Of a stretch of DNA of 64,000 nucleotides, positions 45,369-54,028 are shown in pieces (positions within the stretch are counted from its first letter, which is position 1; each line of letters starts with the position of its first letter). Source of the stretch: Pedobacter sp. KBW06 (lineage in GTDB: Bacteria > Bacteroidota > Bacteroidia > Sphingobacteriales > Sphingobacteriaceae). The stretch lies in NCBI RefSeq assembly GCF_003852525.1, contig NZ_QAJL01000003.1, forward strand, positions 427,343 to 491,342, written 5' to 3'. The translations under genes were made by a program, and so were the position numbers. Below the pieces are notes generated by a model that saw only the letters and a program-made list of their open reading frames with translations, did not search any database and was not told where the DNA came from.

Positions 45369-46148
45369 ATGAGTATGAAGAAAACCTTTACTAAAACTAT
45401 TTTATCATTTGCCTTTCTGGCGCTCGTTCTTTCAGGGAATGTAAGTTATGGTCAGCAGAACAATGATTCAGAAACCGGGAAACACCTGGTGAAATGGAAC
45501 GTTGCTGCCCTGGCACTTAAAAATTATTCTTTTCAATACGAGCAGGCAATCGGTAGAAAAACATCTTTAGCTCTTGGACTTAGGTTTATGCCTAAATCAT
45601 CAATGCCATTCAGCAAGTTGCTTAAAAATGCAATTGATGACGACCAGACCTGGGAAAGTATTAAAGATTTTAAAACAGGAAACTTTTCCATCACTCCTGA
45701 GTTCAGGTATTATTTTGGAGAAAGTGTTTTTCAGGGATTTTATGTTGCTCCTTTTGTAAGGTATGCAAGGTATAATGCAGATCTTCCATTTAACTATGAG
45801 TACCAACAAAATGGAACCAATATTAAAGGTAAAATGGACTTTAGCGGAGGTGTAGACACTTTCACAGGAGGTGTGTTGATTGGAGCACAATGGAGCTTAA
45901 GCAAGTCCATCTCGCTTGACTTATGGCTAATCGGACCAAATTATGGCTTTGCTTCCGGAAATATCGCTGGTAAGAAAGCGTTAAACTCAATGGAACAAGA
46001 CGAATTGAGAAAGGCACTTAACGACGACCTCGGTGACCTTCCTCTGGTAAAAACCAAGTATACGGTTGACGGTAATGGTGCCAAAGTGGATTTCGATGGC
46101 CCATGGGCAGGTTTAAGATCTGGTTTGAGTATCGGATACCGATTCTAA
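45369..46148 (+). CDS. Outer membrane beta-barrel protein (DUF3575-like)
   Basis: About 260 residues from the ATG at 45369; a TTG at 45348 overlaps the promoter. The signal peptide is residues 3-27 (FTKTILSFAFLALVLSGNVSYGQQ). The body shows alternating aromatic strands (WNVAALALKNYSFQYEQAIGRKTSLALGLRF, FSITPEFRYYFG, GFYVAPFVRYARYN, GVLIGAQWSLSKSISLDLWLIGPNYGF) and ends GLRSGLSIGYRF, so an eight- to twelve-strand barrel is likely. This is a common Bacteroidota family of unknown function. It is monocistronic with a strong terminator. Confidence 0.85.
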   Translation: MSMKKTFTKTILSFAFLALVLSGNVSYGQQNNDSETGKHLVKWNVAALALKNYSFQYEQAIGRKTSLALGLRFMPKSSMPFSKLLKNAIDDDQTWESIKDFKTGNFSITPEFRYYFGESVFQGFYVAPFVRYARYNADLPFNYEYQQNGTNIKGKMDFSGGVDTFTGGVLIGAQWSLSKSISLDLWLIGPNYGFASGNIAGKKALNSMEQDELRKALNDDLGDLPLVKTKYTVDGNGAKVDFDGPWAGLRSGLSIGYRF

Positions 46149-46164
46149 TTTCAATAGCTGTTAA

Positions 46165-46207
46165 AAAAGAAAGCGTGTTGTTAGTTACAACACGCTTTCT
46201 TTTTTTT
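46165..46207 (+). terminator. Strong terminator of the outer membrane protein gene
   Basis: A 13-bp perfect stem (GAAAGCGTGTTGT with its complement at 46187-46199), a five-base loop and eight T residues follow the stop by 20 bp. Confidence 0.95.
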
Positions 46208-46257
46208 AAGCCCAGGTTAGGCCATAGCGATCATAAACCTGCTAAAACAGGTTTAAT

Positions 46258-46367
46258 TCTTCTCGGAGATCCTGTTTCTCTTTATCGGAAATCCTGATCT
46301 TCTTTATCAGAAACGTTGCTCATCTTTCTCCAAAAACCTGTAACTCTTTATCATAAATCCTGCTTAA
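46258..46367. repeat. Degenerate tandem repeats of about 22 bp in an intergenic region
   Basis: Five successive units share the pattern CCTG-N5-CTTTATC-N2-AAAT (units begin at 46271, 46293, 46316, 46337 and 46359). Period is 21-23 bp. A separate hairpin AAACCTG/CAGGTTT lies at 46235-46254. The rest of the 46208-46525 gap shows nothing else. No protein is encoded. Confidence 0.6.
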
Positions 46368-46525
46368 ATAACTAAACATCATACAATTAAACGCGTTTTC
46401 AGGTGTCCTTTAATTATTGCAGGATGATTAAAAAACTGAAATCCTCTTTGAAGACATTCGAATATTTGCCCTTCAGCAAAGATTCGGGGATGAAAAGAGC
46501 GATTACAGTTTTTACACCACAGTAC

Positions 46526-47512
46526 TTATCCTATGGTCTCTTTTACCAGTTTCGTATAAAAATCATTGAGTTTCATTCCCGCCGCAGCTACCTGCTGAGG
46601 AATAAAACTTGTGGCGGTTTGTCCAGGAATTGTATTGATTTCAATAAAGTAAAAATCACCCTCATCTTCCGTCAGGATAAAATCAATACGCACCACGCCA
46701 CTACAGTTCAGTTTAAGGTAAACCTTTTCTGCGATCTGGGCTACTCTTGATTTTGTTTCGGCTTTTATTGGTGCTGGTGTCGTTTCCGTAGCTACCCCTG
46801 GTGTATATTTCGCTTCAAAGTCAAAAAACTCTTTTGCGGTTTCTACTTCAGTGACCGGCAATACCATTATTTTTCCATCCAGTCTGACTACCCCTACTGT
46901 AAACTCCCGGCCGGAAATAAACTCTTCGATCAGCAACTGATCATCTTCCTTGAAAGCTTTGTCTATTGCCTTTTGCAGATCGGCACCATGGGTAACTTTA
47001 CTCATTCCAATGCTGCTTCCTCCATTATTGGGTTTCACAAAGTATGGGAGTTTGAGGTCTTTCTTAATCTGCTCTATGCTATAACCTGTATTTTTAAAAA
47101 CCTGTACCGATTTGGCGACGTTCAGGTTTTCAATCCCTGTCACAATCGATTTTGTATAACCTTTATTCATAGTAACGGCCGAAGTGAGCGCATTACAAGT
47201 CGTATATGGAAGGCCGATCATGTCAAAATAGCCCTGCAATTTTCCATCTTCACCCGGGGAGCCATGGATTGCAATAAATACGCCGTCAAATGTAACTTTT
47301 CTACCTTTAATGTTCAGGGAGAAGTCGTTACGGTCAACTTCAATTTTCAGGGAGTCTGCAGGTTCATAAAACCAACCTTGCTGGGTTAGCATAATTTTAT
47401 AAACATCAAACTTGTCGGCATCCAGATTTTGGGCGATAGTGGCTGCACTTTTAACCGATACGACCCACTCACCTGTGGTACCACCGGTTAGTAATGCTAA
47501 TGTTTTCTTCAT
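46526..47512 (-). CDS. ddl: D-alanine--D-alanine ligase
   Basis: A 328-residue ATP-grasp enzyme making the D-Ala-D-Ala dipeptide for peptidoglycan. HGSPGEDGKLQGYFDMIGLPYT is the Ddl substrate motif, KPNNGGSSIGMSKV the ATP-binding loop, LIEEFISGREFTVGV the central motif, and VRIDFILTEDEGDFYFIEINTIPGQTATSF holds the metal ligands. Length is normal. It is divergent from the PASTA-mltG operon, consistent with a cell wall cluster. Confidence 0.95.
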   Translation of the reverse strand: MKKTLALLTGGTTGEWVVSVKSAATIAQNLDADKFDVYKIMLTQQGWFYEPADSLKIEVDRNDFSLNIKGRKVTFDGVFIAIHGSPGEDGKLQGYFDMIGLPYTTCNALTSAVTMNKGYTKSIVTGIENLNVAKSVQVFKNTGYSIEQIKKDLKLPYFVKPNNGGSSIGMSKVTHGADLQKAIDKAFKEDDQLLIEEFISGREFTVGVVRLDGKIMVLPVTEVETAKEFFDFEAKYTPGVATETTPAPIKAETKSRVAQIAEKVYLKLNCSGVVRIDFILTEDEGDFYFIEINTIPGQTATSFIPQQVAAAGMKLNDFYTKLVKETIG

Positions 47513-47560
47513 TTTTAAGCGTGTTAAAACCTATTAAAAGTAATAAGTTAAATGTATGCA

Positions 47561-47568
47561 CAAATATA
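47561..47568 (-). promoter_or_regulatory. -7 element of ddl
   Basis: On the minus strand TATATTTG matches TAnnTTTG and lies 48 bases before the ATG at 47512. No -33 TTTG at standard distance. Confidence 0.5.
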
Positions 47569-47619
47569 AATTAGTTGGTGCAGATGTTATTTTAATTCCA
47601 ATAAAATATTTTTTTAGTC

Positions 47620-47627
47620 TAAATTTG
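47620..47627 (+). promoter_or_regulatory. -7 element of the PASTA-mltG-thioesterase-yihY operon
   Basis: TAAATTTG matches TAnnTTTG and lies 32 bases before the ATG at 47660. The next four genes are closely spaced on the same strand. Confidence 0.5.
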
Positions 47628-47659
47628 GGCGAAATACAATAAGAACGAAAAAAACACCT

Positions 47660-48430
47660 ATGAGCAAATTCATATCTTACCTAAAGACGAAATCCTTTAG
47701 AAACAACTTTATTGCCGCGATTGTAACTGTAGTGGTGATTGTACTGGCTGCTTTCTTTAGTTTAAGATATTACACCAAACATGGCGAGGGATTAAATGTG
47801 CCTACATTAAAGGGGCTTGCATTTACACAGGCGGTAAGTAAGCTGGAGTCTCTTGGGCTTCGTTATGAGGTAGACTCTGTTTTTGTGATGGATTCGCCTC
47901 CGGGAATTGTGATTGATCAGGATCCCGAGGCCAACACTTTTGTGAAAGGCAACAGAACGATTTACCTGACGGTAAATGTAGCCCTGGCACCTAATGTTAA
48001 ATTTCCGGATATCGAGTTTAAACCTTTGAGAGAAGCACAGGCGCTGATTGAGAATTACGGGCTTAAACTTGGGGATACCACTTATAGATCTGATGTGAGC
48101 AGGGATGTAGTTCTTCAGGCATTATTTGGGGGACAGCCGCTTAAAGCTGGTGAATCTTTACCTAAAGGTTCCAGAATTGATTTTGTGCTGGGTGATGGAA
48201 AAGGAAACGAAGAAGTTGACATTCCTTCTTTAATCGGGCTGACTAAAGATGAGGCTGTTTTTGCTTTAAAAAATGGAGCAATGCTGACTTTAGGTACAAT
48301 AACTTATGAGGGAGAGATCATAGACAGCGCAAATGCCGTTATTATCAGACAAGATCCTTTCCTGACAGACTCTGTTTCGAAAGTTAAAATAGGCACACCG
48401 GTAAATATTACCTTATCCAACAAAAAATAA
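47660..48430 (+). CDS. PASTA domain-containing membrane protein
   Basis: A 256-residue protein with one transmembrane helix at 17-36 (FIAAIVTVVVIVLAAFFSL) and three PASTA domains outside the membrane: about 42-110 (NVPTLKGLAFTQAVSKLESLGLRYEV), 115-182 (FPDIEFKPLREAQALIENYGLKLGD) and 190-256 (DIPSLIGLTKDEAVFALKNGAML). PASTA domains bind muropeptides in other bacteria. Here no kinase or penicillin-binding domain is attached. It precedes mltG by 14 bp, consistent with a role in the cell wall. Confidence 0.93.
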   Translation: MSKFISYLKTKSFRNNFIAAIVTVVVIVLAAFFSLRYYTKHGEGLNVPTLKGLAFTQAVSKLESLGLRYEVDSVFVMDSPPGIVIDQDPEANTFVKGNRTIYLTVNVALAPNVKFPDIEFKPLREAQALIENYGLKLGDTTYRSDVSRDVVLQALFGGQPLKAGESLPKGSRIDFVLGDGKGNEEVDIPSLIGLTKDEAVFALKNGAMLTLGTITYEGEIIDSANAVIIRQDPFLTDSVSKVKIGTPVNITLSNKK

Positions 48431-48444
48431 TTTACGATCATTTT

Positions 48445-49494
48445 ATGACAAACGAGAAAAGCTTTAAAACAAAAACTAAGGTAATATTAGGGGCATTACT
48501 GGTCCTGGTGGTTATTGGAGGTTATTACGGATTACAGTTCTATAAGGTTTACTTTGCACCTAATACAACAGGAAAAGAGAAATTTCTTTATGTAAGAACA
48601 GGACATACACTGGATGATTTATTTGAAGAAATTCGCCGCAAAGACATCCTGACGGATATCGGAACGTTTAGTCAGGCTGCAGCAAAGATGGACCTGAAAG
48701 GCGCTTTGAAACCGGGACGTTATAAGATTGCCAAAGGAATGACGAACCGCGGTTTGATCAATATGCTGAAGGCAGGAAATCAGGAGCCGGTAAAGCTGAA
48801 GTTCCAGAACATCAGAAAGAAAGAGAATTTTGCCGGATACCTGGCTAAAAACCTGGAGTCTGACTCACTTACTTTTATCAATTTGCTGGATTCTGCAGCA
48901 TTGATTGAAAAATATGGCTTCAATAAAGACAATAGCTATACGATGTTTATTCCGAACACTTACGAGTTGTACTGGAATACCTCCCCTTCTGAGTTCTTTG
49001 AGAAAATGCAAAAAGAATATGAGAAGTTCTGGAATGATTCGCGCAAGGCGAAAGCAGCGGCTTTAAATTTAAGCCCTATCCAGGTCTCTATCCTTGCTTC
49101 CATTGTAGATGCGGAGGCTTTGTATGATAAAGAAATGCCTATTATTGCAGGCTTATACCTGAACCGCTTAAAAAAGGGAATCCTGCTTCAGGCAGATCCG
49201 ACAGTCATCTATGCAAATGATGATTTTACGGTAAAAAGAGTAACCAATGCCCTTTTACAGGTTCAGTCCAGATACAATACCTACAAATATGCAGGATTGC
49301 CTCCGGGACCAATCATGATGCCTAGTATCAACGCAATTGATGCGGTATTGAACAAAGACAATAACAACTACATTTATATGTGTGCGAAAGAGGATTTTTC
49401 TGGTTATCATAATTTTGCAGTTACCGTTCAGGAACATGAGATCAATGCGAAAAAATACAGAGAAGCTTTAAACAAACGCAACATTTACAAATAA
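48445..49494 (+). CDS. mltG: Endolytic transglycosylase MltG
   Basis: A 349-residue membrane-anchored enzyme that cuts nascent glycan strands. A transmembrane helix is at 11-29. The YceG-like domain follows (FLYVRTGHTLDDLFEEIRRKDI), with FIPNTYELYWNTSPSEFFEKM and the catalytic region SIVDAEALYDKEMPIIAGLYLNRLKKGILLQADPTVIYA and YNTYKYAGLPPGPIMMPS. In the E. coli enzyme the catalytic Glu is in VEKET; here the first residue of that trio aligns with D222 and the conserved later Glu with E224, if the alignment is right. It lies two bases before the thioesterase gene. Confidence 0.92.
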   Translation: MTNEKSFKTKTKVILGALLVLVVIGGYYGLQFYKVYFAPNTTGKEKFLYVRTGHTLDDLFEEIRRKDILTDIGTFSQAAAKMDLKGALKPGRYKIAKGMTNRGLINMLKAGNQEPVKLKFQNIRKKENFAGYLAKNLESDSLTFINLLDSAALIEKYGFNKDNSYTMFIPNTYELYWNTSPSEFFEKMQKEYEKFWNDSRKAKAAALNLSPIQVSILASIVDAEALYDKEMPIIAGLYLNRLKKGILLQADPTVIYANDDFTVKRVTNALLQVQSRYNTYKYAGLPPGPIMMPSINAIDAVLNKDNNNYIYMCAKEDFSGYHNFAVTVQEHEINAKKYREALNKRNIYK

Positions 49495-49496
49495 GG

Positions 49497-49904
49497 ATGT
49501 ATACACATAGCACTAAGGTTAGGGTACGCTACGGAGAAACGGACCAGATGGGATACGTATATTATGGCAATTATGCAGAGTATTATGAGGTGGCGCGGGT
49601 AGAAATGCTGCGAAGCCTCGGAATGGATTATGCCAGTATGGAAAGCAGCGGAGTGATGATGCCTGTTTTAGAGCTGAATTGTAAATACATCAAACCGGCA
49701 TTATATGATCAGGAGATTACCATCAAAACGACAATTCATGACCTTCCGGGTGTCCGCATACATTTTGTATATGAATTGTTCAATGAAGCGGAAGAACTGA
49801 TCAACATCGGAAAAACAACGCTGGTATTCGTAGATATGGCGAAAAATAAACCTTGCTCTCCTCCTGAAAATTTCATGGAAAAGTTAAAGGGATTTTTTAA
49901 TTAA
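49497..49904 (+). CDS. YbgC-like acyl-CoA thioesterase
   Basis: A 135-residue hot-dog fold enzyme. The family motif VRYGETDQMGYVYYGNYAEYYEVARVEMLRSLG carries the catalytic Asp (in ETDQMG), which is characteristic of YbgC/4HBT proteins. It likely hydrolyses short-chain or acyl-carrier-bound thioesters near the membrane. The start overlaps nothing and follows the mltG stop by two bases, so it is cotranscribed with mltG and yihY. Confidence 0.93.
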   Translation: MYTHSTKVRVRYGETDQMGYVYYGNYAEYYEVARVEMLRSLGMDYASMESSGVMMPVLELNCKYIKPALYDQEITIKTTIHDLPGVRIHFVYELFNEAEELINIGKTTLVFVDMAKNKPCSPPENFMEKLKGFFN

Positions 49905-49913
49905 ATTTGATAG

Positions 49914-50903
49914 ATGGAGTGGGTACATAGGCAATTATTAAAAGTCAGGATTTATGCTTTGTTTATCGCCTGGACCAAAGTATGTGTACTTCCTGGTTTC
50001 AGCCCGCTCCCGCTTTATACTGTTGCTTCGTTTTTTTTCAAAGAAATTGGGAAGGATTCTTTAGTCAATAAAGCTTCTTCCCTTGCTTATAACTTCATGC
50101 TGGCGTTATTTCCTGCCATCATCTTTCTCTTTACCTTAATTCCATTTATTCCAAGGCGTATAGGCTTCCAGAAGCAACTGATGGACTTCATCGTACTTAT
50201 CCTGCCAGCTGATGCTTACAGGGCCTTTGAGACGACCTTAAATGAGATCGTGAACAAGCCTAACCGCGGATTGTTATCCTTTGGTTTCTTTCTGTCCTTA
50301 TTCTTCGCTACAAATGGCGTACATAGCCTCATGATGGCTTTTAATAAGTCGTCCCTGATCATAGAGACCAGGACCTGGGTAAAACAACGCCTGATTGCGA
50401 TATTGTTGACTATAGCCATTGCCCTATCCGTAATCATCTGTATCGTGGCCATGACGATTGGAGAGGTGGCACTAAATTATATCGACGGTGAGCTGAACAT
50501 CAAAGGGAACTTTATTGCCTACGTGATCCAGCTGACCCGCTGGTCGCTCCTGGGCATCCTCTACTTTGTAACGATTTCCATTTTATACAAATACGGACCG
50601 GCACATGCGAAGAAATGGAAATTCTTTAGTGCAGGCTCCTGTCTGGCTACCATTCTCGCATTTTTGACGATCTGGGGTTTCTCTTTTTACATCAACAATT
50701 TCAGTTCCTACAATAAAGTATATGGTTCCATCAGCACTTTAATTGTCCTGATGATCTGGCTTTATCTGAATTCTTTGATCTTATTGGTCGGATTTGAGCT
50801 CAATGCGAGTGTAGATTTGTCGAAAAGAAGTGTAAAAATCATCAGGCCGAACTTCAATATGTTCAAAAAAACGCCTTCTGACACGGATAATTCAGAAAGA
50901 TAA
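49914..50903 (+). CDS. YihY/BrkB family inner membrane protein
   Basis: A 329-residue protein with six predicted transmembrane helices. The family features are KASSLAYNFMLALFPAIIFLFTLIPFI and YGSISTLIVLMIWLYLNSLILLVGFELNA, the conserved C-terminal helix of YihY. The basic N-terminus and C-terminal tail probably lie in the cytoplasm. Annotated as virulence factor BrkB or ribonuclease BN in older records, but the family's function is not established. It is the last gene of the cell wall operon. Confidence 0.92.
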   Translation: MEWVHRQLLKVRIYALFIAWTKVCVLPGFSPLPLYTVASFFFKEIGKDSLVNKASSLAYNFMLALFPAIIFLFTLIPFIPRRIGFQKQLMDFIVLILPADAYRAFETTLNEIVNKPNRGLLSFGFFLSLFFATNGVHSLMMAFNKSSLIIETRTWVKQRLIAILLTIAIALSVIICIVAMTIGEVALNYIDGELNIKGNFIAYVIQLTRWSLLGILYFVTISILYKYGPAHAKKWKFFSAGSCLATILAFLTIWGFSFYINNFSSYNKVYGSISTLIVLMIWLYLNSLILLVGFELNASVDLSKRSVKIIRPNFNMFKKTPSDTDNSER

Positions 50904-50965
50904 AAAATTTTTCTAACTCATCTTTAAGGGCTTATCAAGTTTTCGTTAATTTATCTGATTCATAA

Positions 50966-50996
50966 TTTGCAGAATCAAGCGGTATTTGTACTTTTG
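50966..50996 (+). promoter_or_regulatory. Canonical promoter of tRNA-Ser
   Basis: TTTG at 50966-50969, exactly 19 bases, then TACTTTTG at 50989-50996. This is a perfect match to the Bacteroidota TTTG-N19-TAnnTTTG consensus. The initiation site is within a few bases of the tRNA 5' end, so little or no leader is removed. Confidence 0.9.
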
Positions 50997-51000
50997 TCGC

Positions 51001-51090
51001 GGAGAGTTGGCAGAGTGGTCGATTGCGGCAGTCTTGAAAACTGTTGACTTGTCAAAGGGTCCGCGGGTTCGAATCCCCCACTCTCCGCCA
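51001..51090 (+). tRNA. tRNA-Ser (anticodon TGA)
   Basis: The acceptor stem GGAGAGT pairs with ACTCTCC (51080-51086), followed by the discriminator G and encoded CCA at 51088-51090. The anticodon stem closes the loop CTTGAAA with anticodon TGA at 51035-51037. A long variable arm (GTTGACTTGTC region) marks a class II tRNA. The T arm has GGTTCGAATCC. The 3' half is the likely attachment site of the downstream mobile element. Confidence 0.97.
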
Positions 51091-51109
51091 ACATGGTATC
51101 AAAACCAAC

Positions 51110-51144
51110 AAAAAGCCTGCAAATCATACGATAGCAGGCTTTTT
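51110..51144 (+). terminator. Terminator after tRNA-Ser
   Basis: AAAAAGCCTGC and its exact complement at 51134-51144 flank a 13-base loop, with a T tract, 20 bp past the tRNA. It marks the end of the tRNA transcript. Confidence 0.9.
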
Positions 51145-51336
51145 CGTTTTTATCAGGTATCAAAATTCTCATTAATTCATATAAGATTGGTGAGTGATTC
51201 GGTGAGTAAATCTTGAAAAGGAAATGACTCACCAGAAATCAAATATCAAACTGATATTGAACAGGTTACAAGACTAAACATCTTGATTCTCAATTACTGC
51301 AAGGCTAAATTTGTTTACTTTTTAATGTTTAACATT

Positions 51337-52554
51337 ATGAAAACCAATTTCAGCTTGCTCTTCTACATGAAGAAGCCAAAGAATTATCAAAAAGGCGTTG
51401 CCCCTATCTATTTACGCATTACTGTGAATGGTAACCGATCAGAAGTGACCACCGGACGTAGTTGTGACCCCTCCAGATGGAATGCTCGTGTAGGCAGGGC
51501 AAATGGTAACAAAGAAGAAATCAAGACGCTAAACACCTTCTTAGACCATTTACAGATCAAAGTTTATGAAGCCCACGGTCTTTTAATGGAAGCCGATGAA
51601 ATGATTACTGCCGAAACGCTGCGTAATAAATTCCAGGGCAAAATGGAAAAGTGTATGACTTTGATTGAAGTCTTTAAAGATCATAACCTGAAAATGGAAT
51701 CATTGATTGGAAGTGAATTTAAGAAAGGAACGGCGGAGCGTTACCGCACTTCATTAAAACACACAATAGATTTCTTAACCTGGAAATACGACCTCATAGA
51801 TATTGAAATCAAAAAAGTAGACTATACTTTCATTTCTGAGTATGATTATTACCTCCGTTCTGTCCGTAAATGCGCAAACAACTCTGCTGTAAAGTACCTG
51901 AAGAACTTTGGCAAGATTATCCGAATTTGCCTTTCCAATGGCTGGTTAAAAATTGATCCGTTCTTAAACTACAAACCTAAAGTCAAAAAAGTAGATCGGG
52001 TTTACCTCAATACTGAAGAGATTTTGTTGATGACCAATAAAAAGATGGCAACTGAAAGGCTTACCCATGTAAGAGATATCTTTTTGTTTTGCTGTTATAC
52101 TGGACTATCATATATAGATGTTAAAAATCTAAGGGGGATAGACATTGTAAATGGCATAGATGGCGAGAAGTGGATTTCCATAAAAAGAGAGAAAACCAAC
52201 ACCCCTGCACGCATCCCTTTACTGCCAATGGCCTCCACCCTATTGAATCGATATCAGGAAAACCGGATCTGCTTAAATACCGGAATGTTGTTTCCTGTTT
52301 TAAGCAATCAGAAGATGAACAGTTATCTAAAGGAAATAGCTGACTTCTGCGGTATAGACAAACCCATAACCTTTCATATTGCTCGGCATACATTTGCAAC
52401 AACCGTTACTCTATTGAATGGGATTCCCATAGAAAGTGTTTCAAAAATGCTCGGACATACAAATATCCAGACTACTCAGCACTATTCAAAAATCCTGGAT
52501 ATTAAGGTTGGTGCTGATATGGCGCTGCTGAAAAAGAAATATGCAGCGATTTAA
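51337..52554 (+). CDS. Tyrosine recombinase (IntDOT-like integrase)
   Basis: About 405 residues from the ATG at 51337 (MKTNFSLLFYMKKPKNYQKG); an ATG at 51325 is also possible. An arm-type DNA-binding domain (1-100) is followed by a core-binding domain and a catalytic domain with H347-x-x-R350 (FHIARHTF), H374 (MLGHTN) and the nucleophile Y383 (TTQHYSK). The first catalytic Arg is replaced by S258 in YTGLSYIDV, a change known from IntDOT-type integrases. The gene is next to its likely attachment site in the tRNA and ends with a terminator. Confidence 0.95.
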   Translation: MKTNFSLLFYMKKPKNYQKGVAPIYLRITVNGNRSEVTTGRSCDPSRWNARVGRANGNKEEIKTLNTFLDHLQIKVYEAHGLLMEADEMITAETLRNKFQGKMEKCMTLIEVFKDHNLKMESLIGSEFKKGTAERYRTSLKHTIDFLTWKYDLIDIEIKKVDYTFISEYDYYLRSVRKCANNSAVKYLKNFGKIIRICLSNGWLKIDPFLNYKPKVKKVDRVYLNTEEILLMTNKKMATERLTHVRDIFLFCCYTGLSYIDVKNLRGIDIVNGIDGEKWISIKREKTNTPARIPLLPMASTLLNRYQENRICLNTGMLFPVLSNQKMNSYLKEIADFCGIDKPITFHIARHTFATTVTLLNGIPIESVSKMLGHTNIQTTQHYSKILDIKVGADMALLKKKYAAI

Positions 52555-52617
52555 TCTGTTAGGCTACACAATATTTAAGGCTTCTTAACGTCTTTATATA
52601 TGAGAGCGTTAATTTAT

Positions 52618-52650
52618 AAAGCGGGAATGGTCGGAGATCATTTCCGCTTT
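52618..52650 (+). terminator. Terminator of the integrase gene
   Basis: AAAGCGGGAATG pairs over 12 positions with CATTTCCGCTTT (one G-U pair) across a nine-base loop, followed by GTTATTTT, 64 bp after the integrase stop. Confidence 0.85.
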
Positions 52651-52679
52651 GTTATTTTACCTGCATAGATTGTAGGTTT

Positions 52680-53207
52680 CTATTTTAAGAATGGATGATA
52701 TTTCAATTGTTCATCATAATCATTCTGGTTGAGAAATGGCCAAATATCAAAATTACCAAGGTTTTGAAATTCCAAGAATGCTTTTTCTTGTTGTTTCCTT
52801 ATGTCTCGGTAGTACTGACCAAGAGAAAGAATAGTCAAGAGAACTTCCCCCAATGAAAATTTGAATAAGGGACTGTTAGTGTCAAAATATGGCCATTCAT
52901 ATTCTTTATCACCCCGAAGGAACAATATACAACGAGCGATTACTTTCAAGCTCTGTTCTGGTAATTTGTCCGCCCCTCTTAATCTATGATTTCTCGTATC
53001 ATCGTATAATCCCCAGCAGAGTTCAAGCATAGGTTGAATTATTTTATCGTCAAATTTGGCGTCTTTCGATTTATAGTATTGCTCCGGCAGCCAGCCATTC
53101 GTAACGTCATCCATAAGATTATCTTCAAAATCATCATTTGAAATAAGCCCAACGGAGAGATGTCGTAAATGAAGGGCGAGCTTTCTTCTTCTTTCTATGT
53201 CAACCAT
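52680..53207 (-). CDS. Hypothetical cytoplasmic protein of the mobile element
   Basis: A 175-residue mostly helical protein with no signal peptide or membrane segment. Visible features are MVDIERRRKLALHLRHLSVGLISNDDFEDNLMD, a central EYEWPYFDTNSPLFKFSLGEVLLTILSLGQYY, and the tail DIWPFLNQNDYDEQLKYHPFLK. I do not recognise a family with certainty. It is transcribed opposite to the integrase and follows a small gap after the ferredoxin-like gene on the same strand. Confidence 0.7.
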   Translation of the reverse strand: MVDIERRRKLALHLRHLSVGLISNDDFEDNLMDDVTNGWLPEQYYKSKDAKFDDKIIQPMLELCWGLYDDTRNHRLRGADKLPEQSLKVIARCILFLRGDKEYEWPYFDTNSPLFKFSLGEVLLTILSLGQYYRDIRKQQEKAFLEFQNLGNFDIWPFLNQNDYDEQLKYHPFLK

Positions 53208-53325
53208 AATAGATTAATTATACAAATGGCTAAGCTAAGGACTGATCAGTAAAAAATCTTTCATGGAGCACCTCAGAATCTCAGCGATCTTGTTTAAATG
53301 ATTCAGATATAATTTATCAAGTGTT

Positions 53326-53757
53326 TTATTTAATGCCTTTAACACGTTTATAAAGCCATGAAGCCAAACGCTTGAATGGCTTCTCCATTGTTTCTTGATA
53401 TTGAAATACAACTTTATTTCTAACAACCATTTTGTATTTGCCAATAGGTTTGTGATCACACTCATCTTCTAACCCCATTTCATAGAGCCGCTTCAAGATT
53501 ACCTCATCTTTTCCCCCATATCTGATTCCTGAAATACAGGAAACTGACAGGGCATTTATGGCTCTGTCAAGTTCTTCCGGTGTTTGGGGTTGCTTCTTAA
53601 AATAGCAATGTCCATACTCAAGCTTTGAATGCTCAATTAAGTCAGGAGCTTCTGCCTCTGGAGCTCCGCATGCAGTACAAACTTGATTCTCAACGTAAAA
53701 GTCTCCATCGGAGTTCTCTGGATATTTGTTCAACTGCCCTAAACTACAATTATTCAT
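53326..53757 (-). CDS. Ferredoxin-like protein coupled to an XRE regulator
   Basis: A 143-residue protein from the ATG at 53757. Four cysteines are arranged C27-x2-C30 (QVCTACGAPEAEAPD), C51 and C74, which resembles a single-cluster ferredoxin-like fold with its last Cys in a helix AINALSVSC. The C-terminal half (GIRYGGKDEVILKRLYEMG and a basic tail) is not typical of electron carriers. The ATG lies eight bases inside the end of the XRE gene, so translation is probably coupled. Role unknown; a sensor partner for the regulator is one option. Confidence 0.72.
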   Translation of the reverse strand: MNNCSLGQLNKYPENSDGDFYVENQVCTACGAPEAEAPDLIEHSKLEYGHCYFKKQPQTPEELDRAINALSVSCISGIRYGGKDEVILKRLYEMGLEDECDHKPIGKYKMVVRNKVVFQYQETMEKPFKRLASWLYKRVKGIK

Positions 53758-54010
53758 TACCGAGATCTTCATAATCCTCATTAAAAAACTCACTTAAGGT
53801 CACACCGAAGCAATTTAAAATATTGATCAATGTGCCAATAGTTATATTGGCGCTTCCAGCCTCATACTTACCATACTGAGAACGATTCAGGTTATTTTCA
53901 TAAGAAAACGTATCTGGACTTGTGTAACCTTTGGATTTCCGAAGGCTTTTAAGTCTTAAACCTATTTTCTTTAGCTCTTTTTCACTTGTTAAAAGATTCT
54001 TGTTTGCCAT
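53750..54010 (-). CDS. XRE-family transcriptional regulator
   Basis: An 86-residue helix-turn-helix protein: IGLRLKSLRKSKGYTSPDTFSYENNLNRSQYGKYEAGSANITIGTLINILNCFGVTLSEFF is a classical XRE domain. The start ATG at 54010 is preceded by a cluster of ACTCCA/TGGAGT half-sites in the promoter region, which suggests autoregulation. The stop overlaps the ferredoxin-like gene. Confidence 0.88.
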   Translation of the reverse strand: MANKNLLTSEKELKKIGLRLKSLRKSKGYTSPDTFSYENNLNRSQYGKYEAGSANITIGTLINILNCFGVTLSEFFNEDYEDLGNE

Positions 54011-54028
54011 GAAATAAAGTAAAGAAAA

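Noticed and set aside
53235..53465. 76-codon minus-strand frame beside the ferredoxin-like gene
   Set aside because: It overlaps the ferredoxin-like gene in another frame, and the latter has a better start, conserved-looking Cys motifs and coupling to the regulator.
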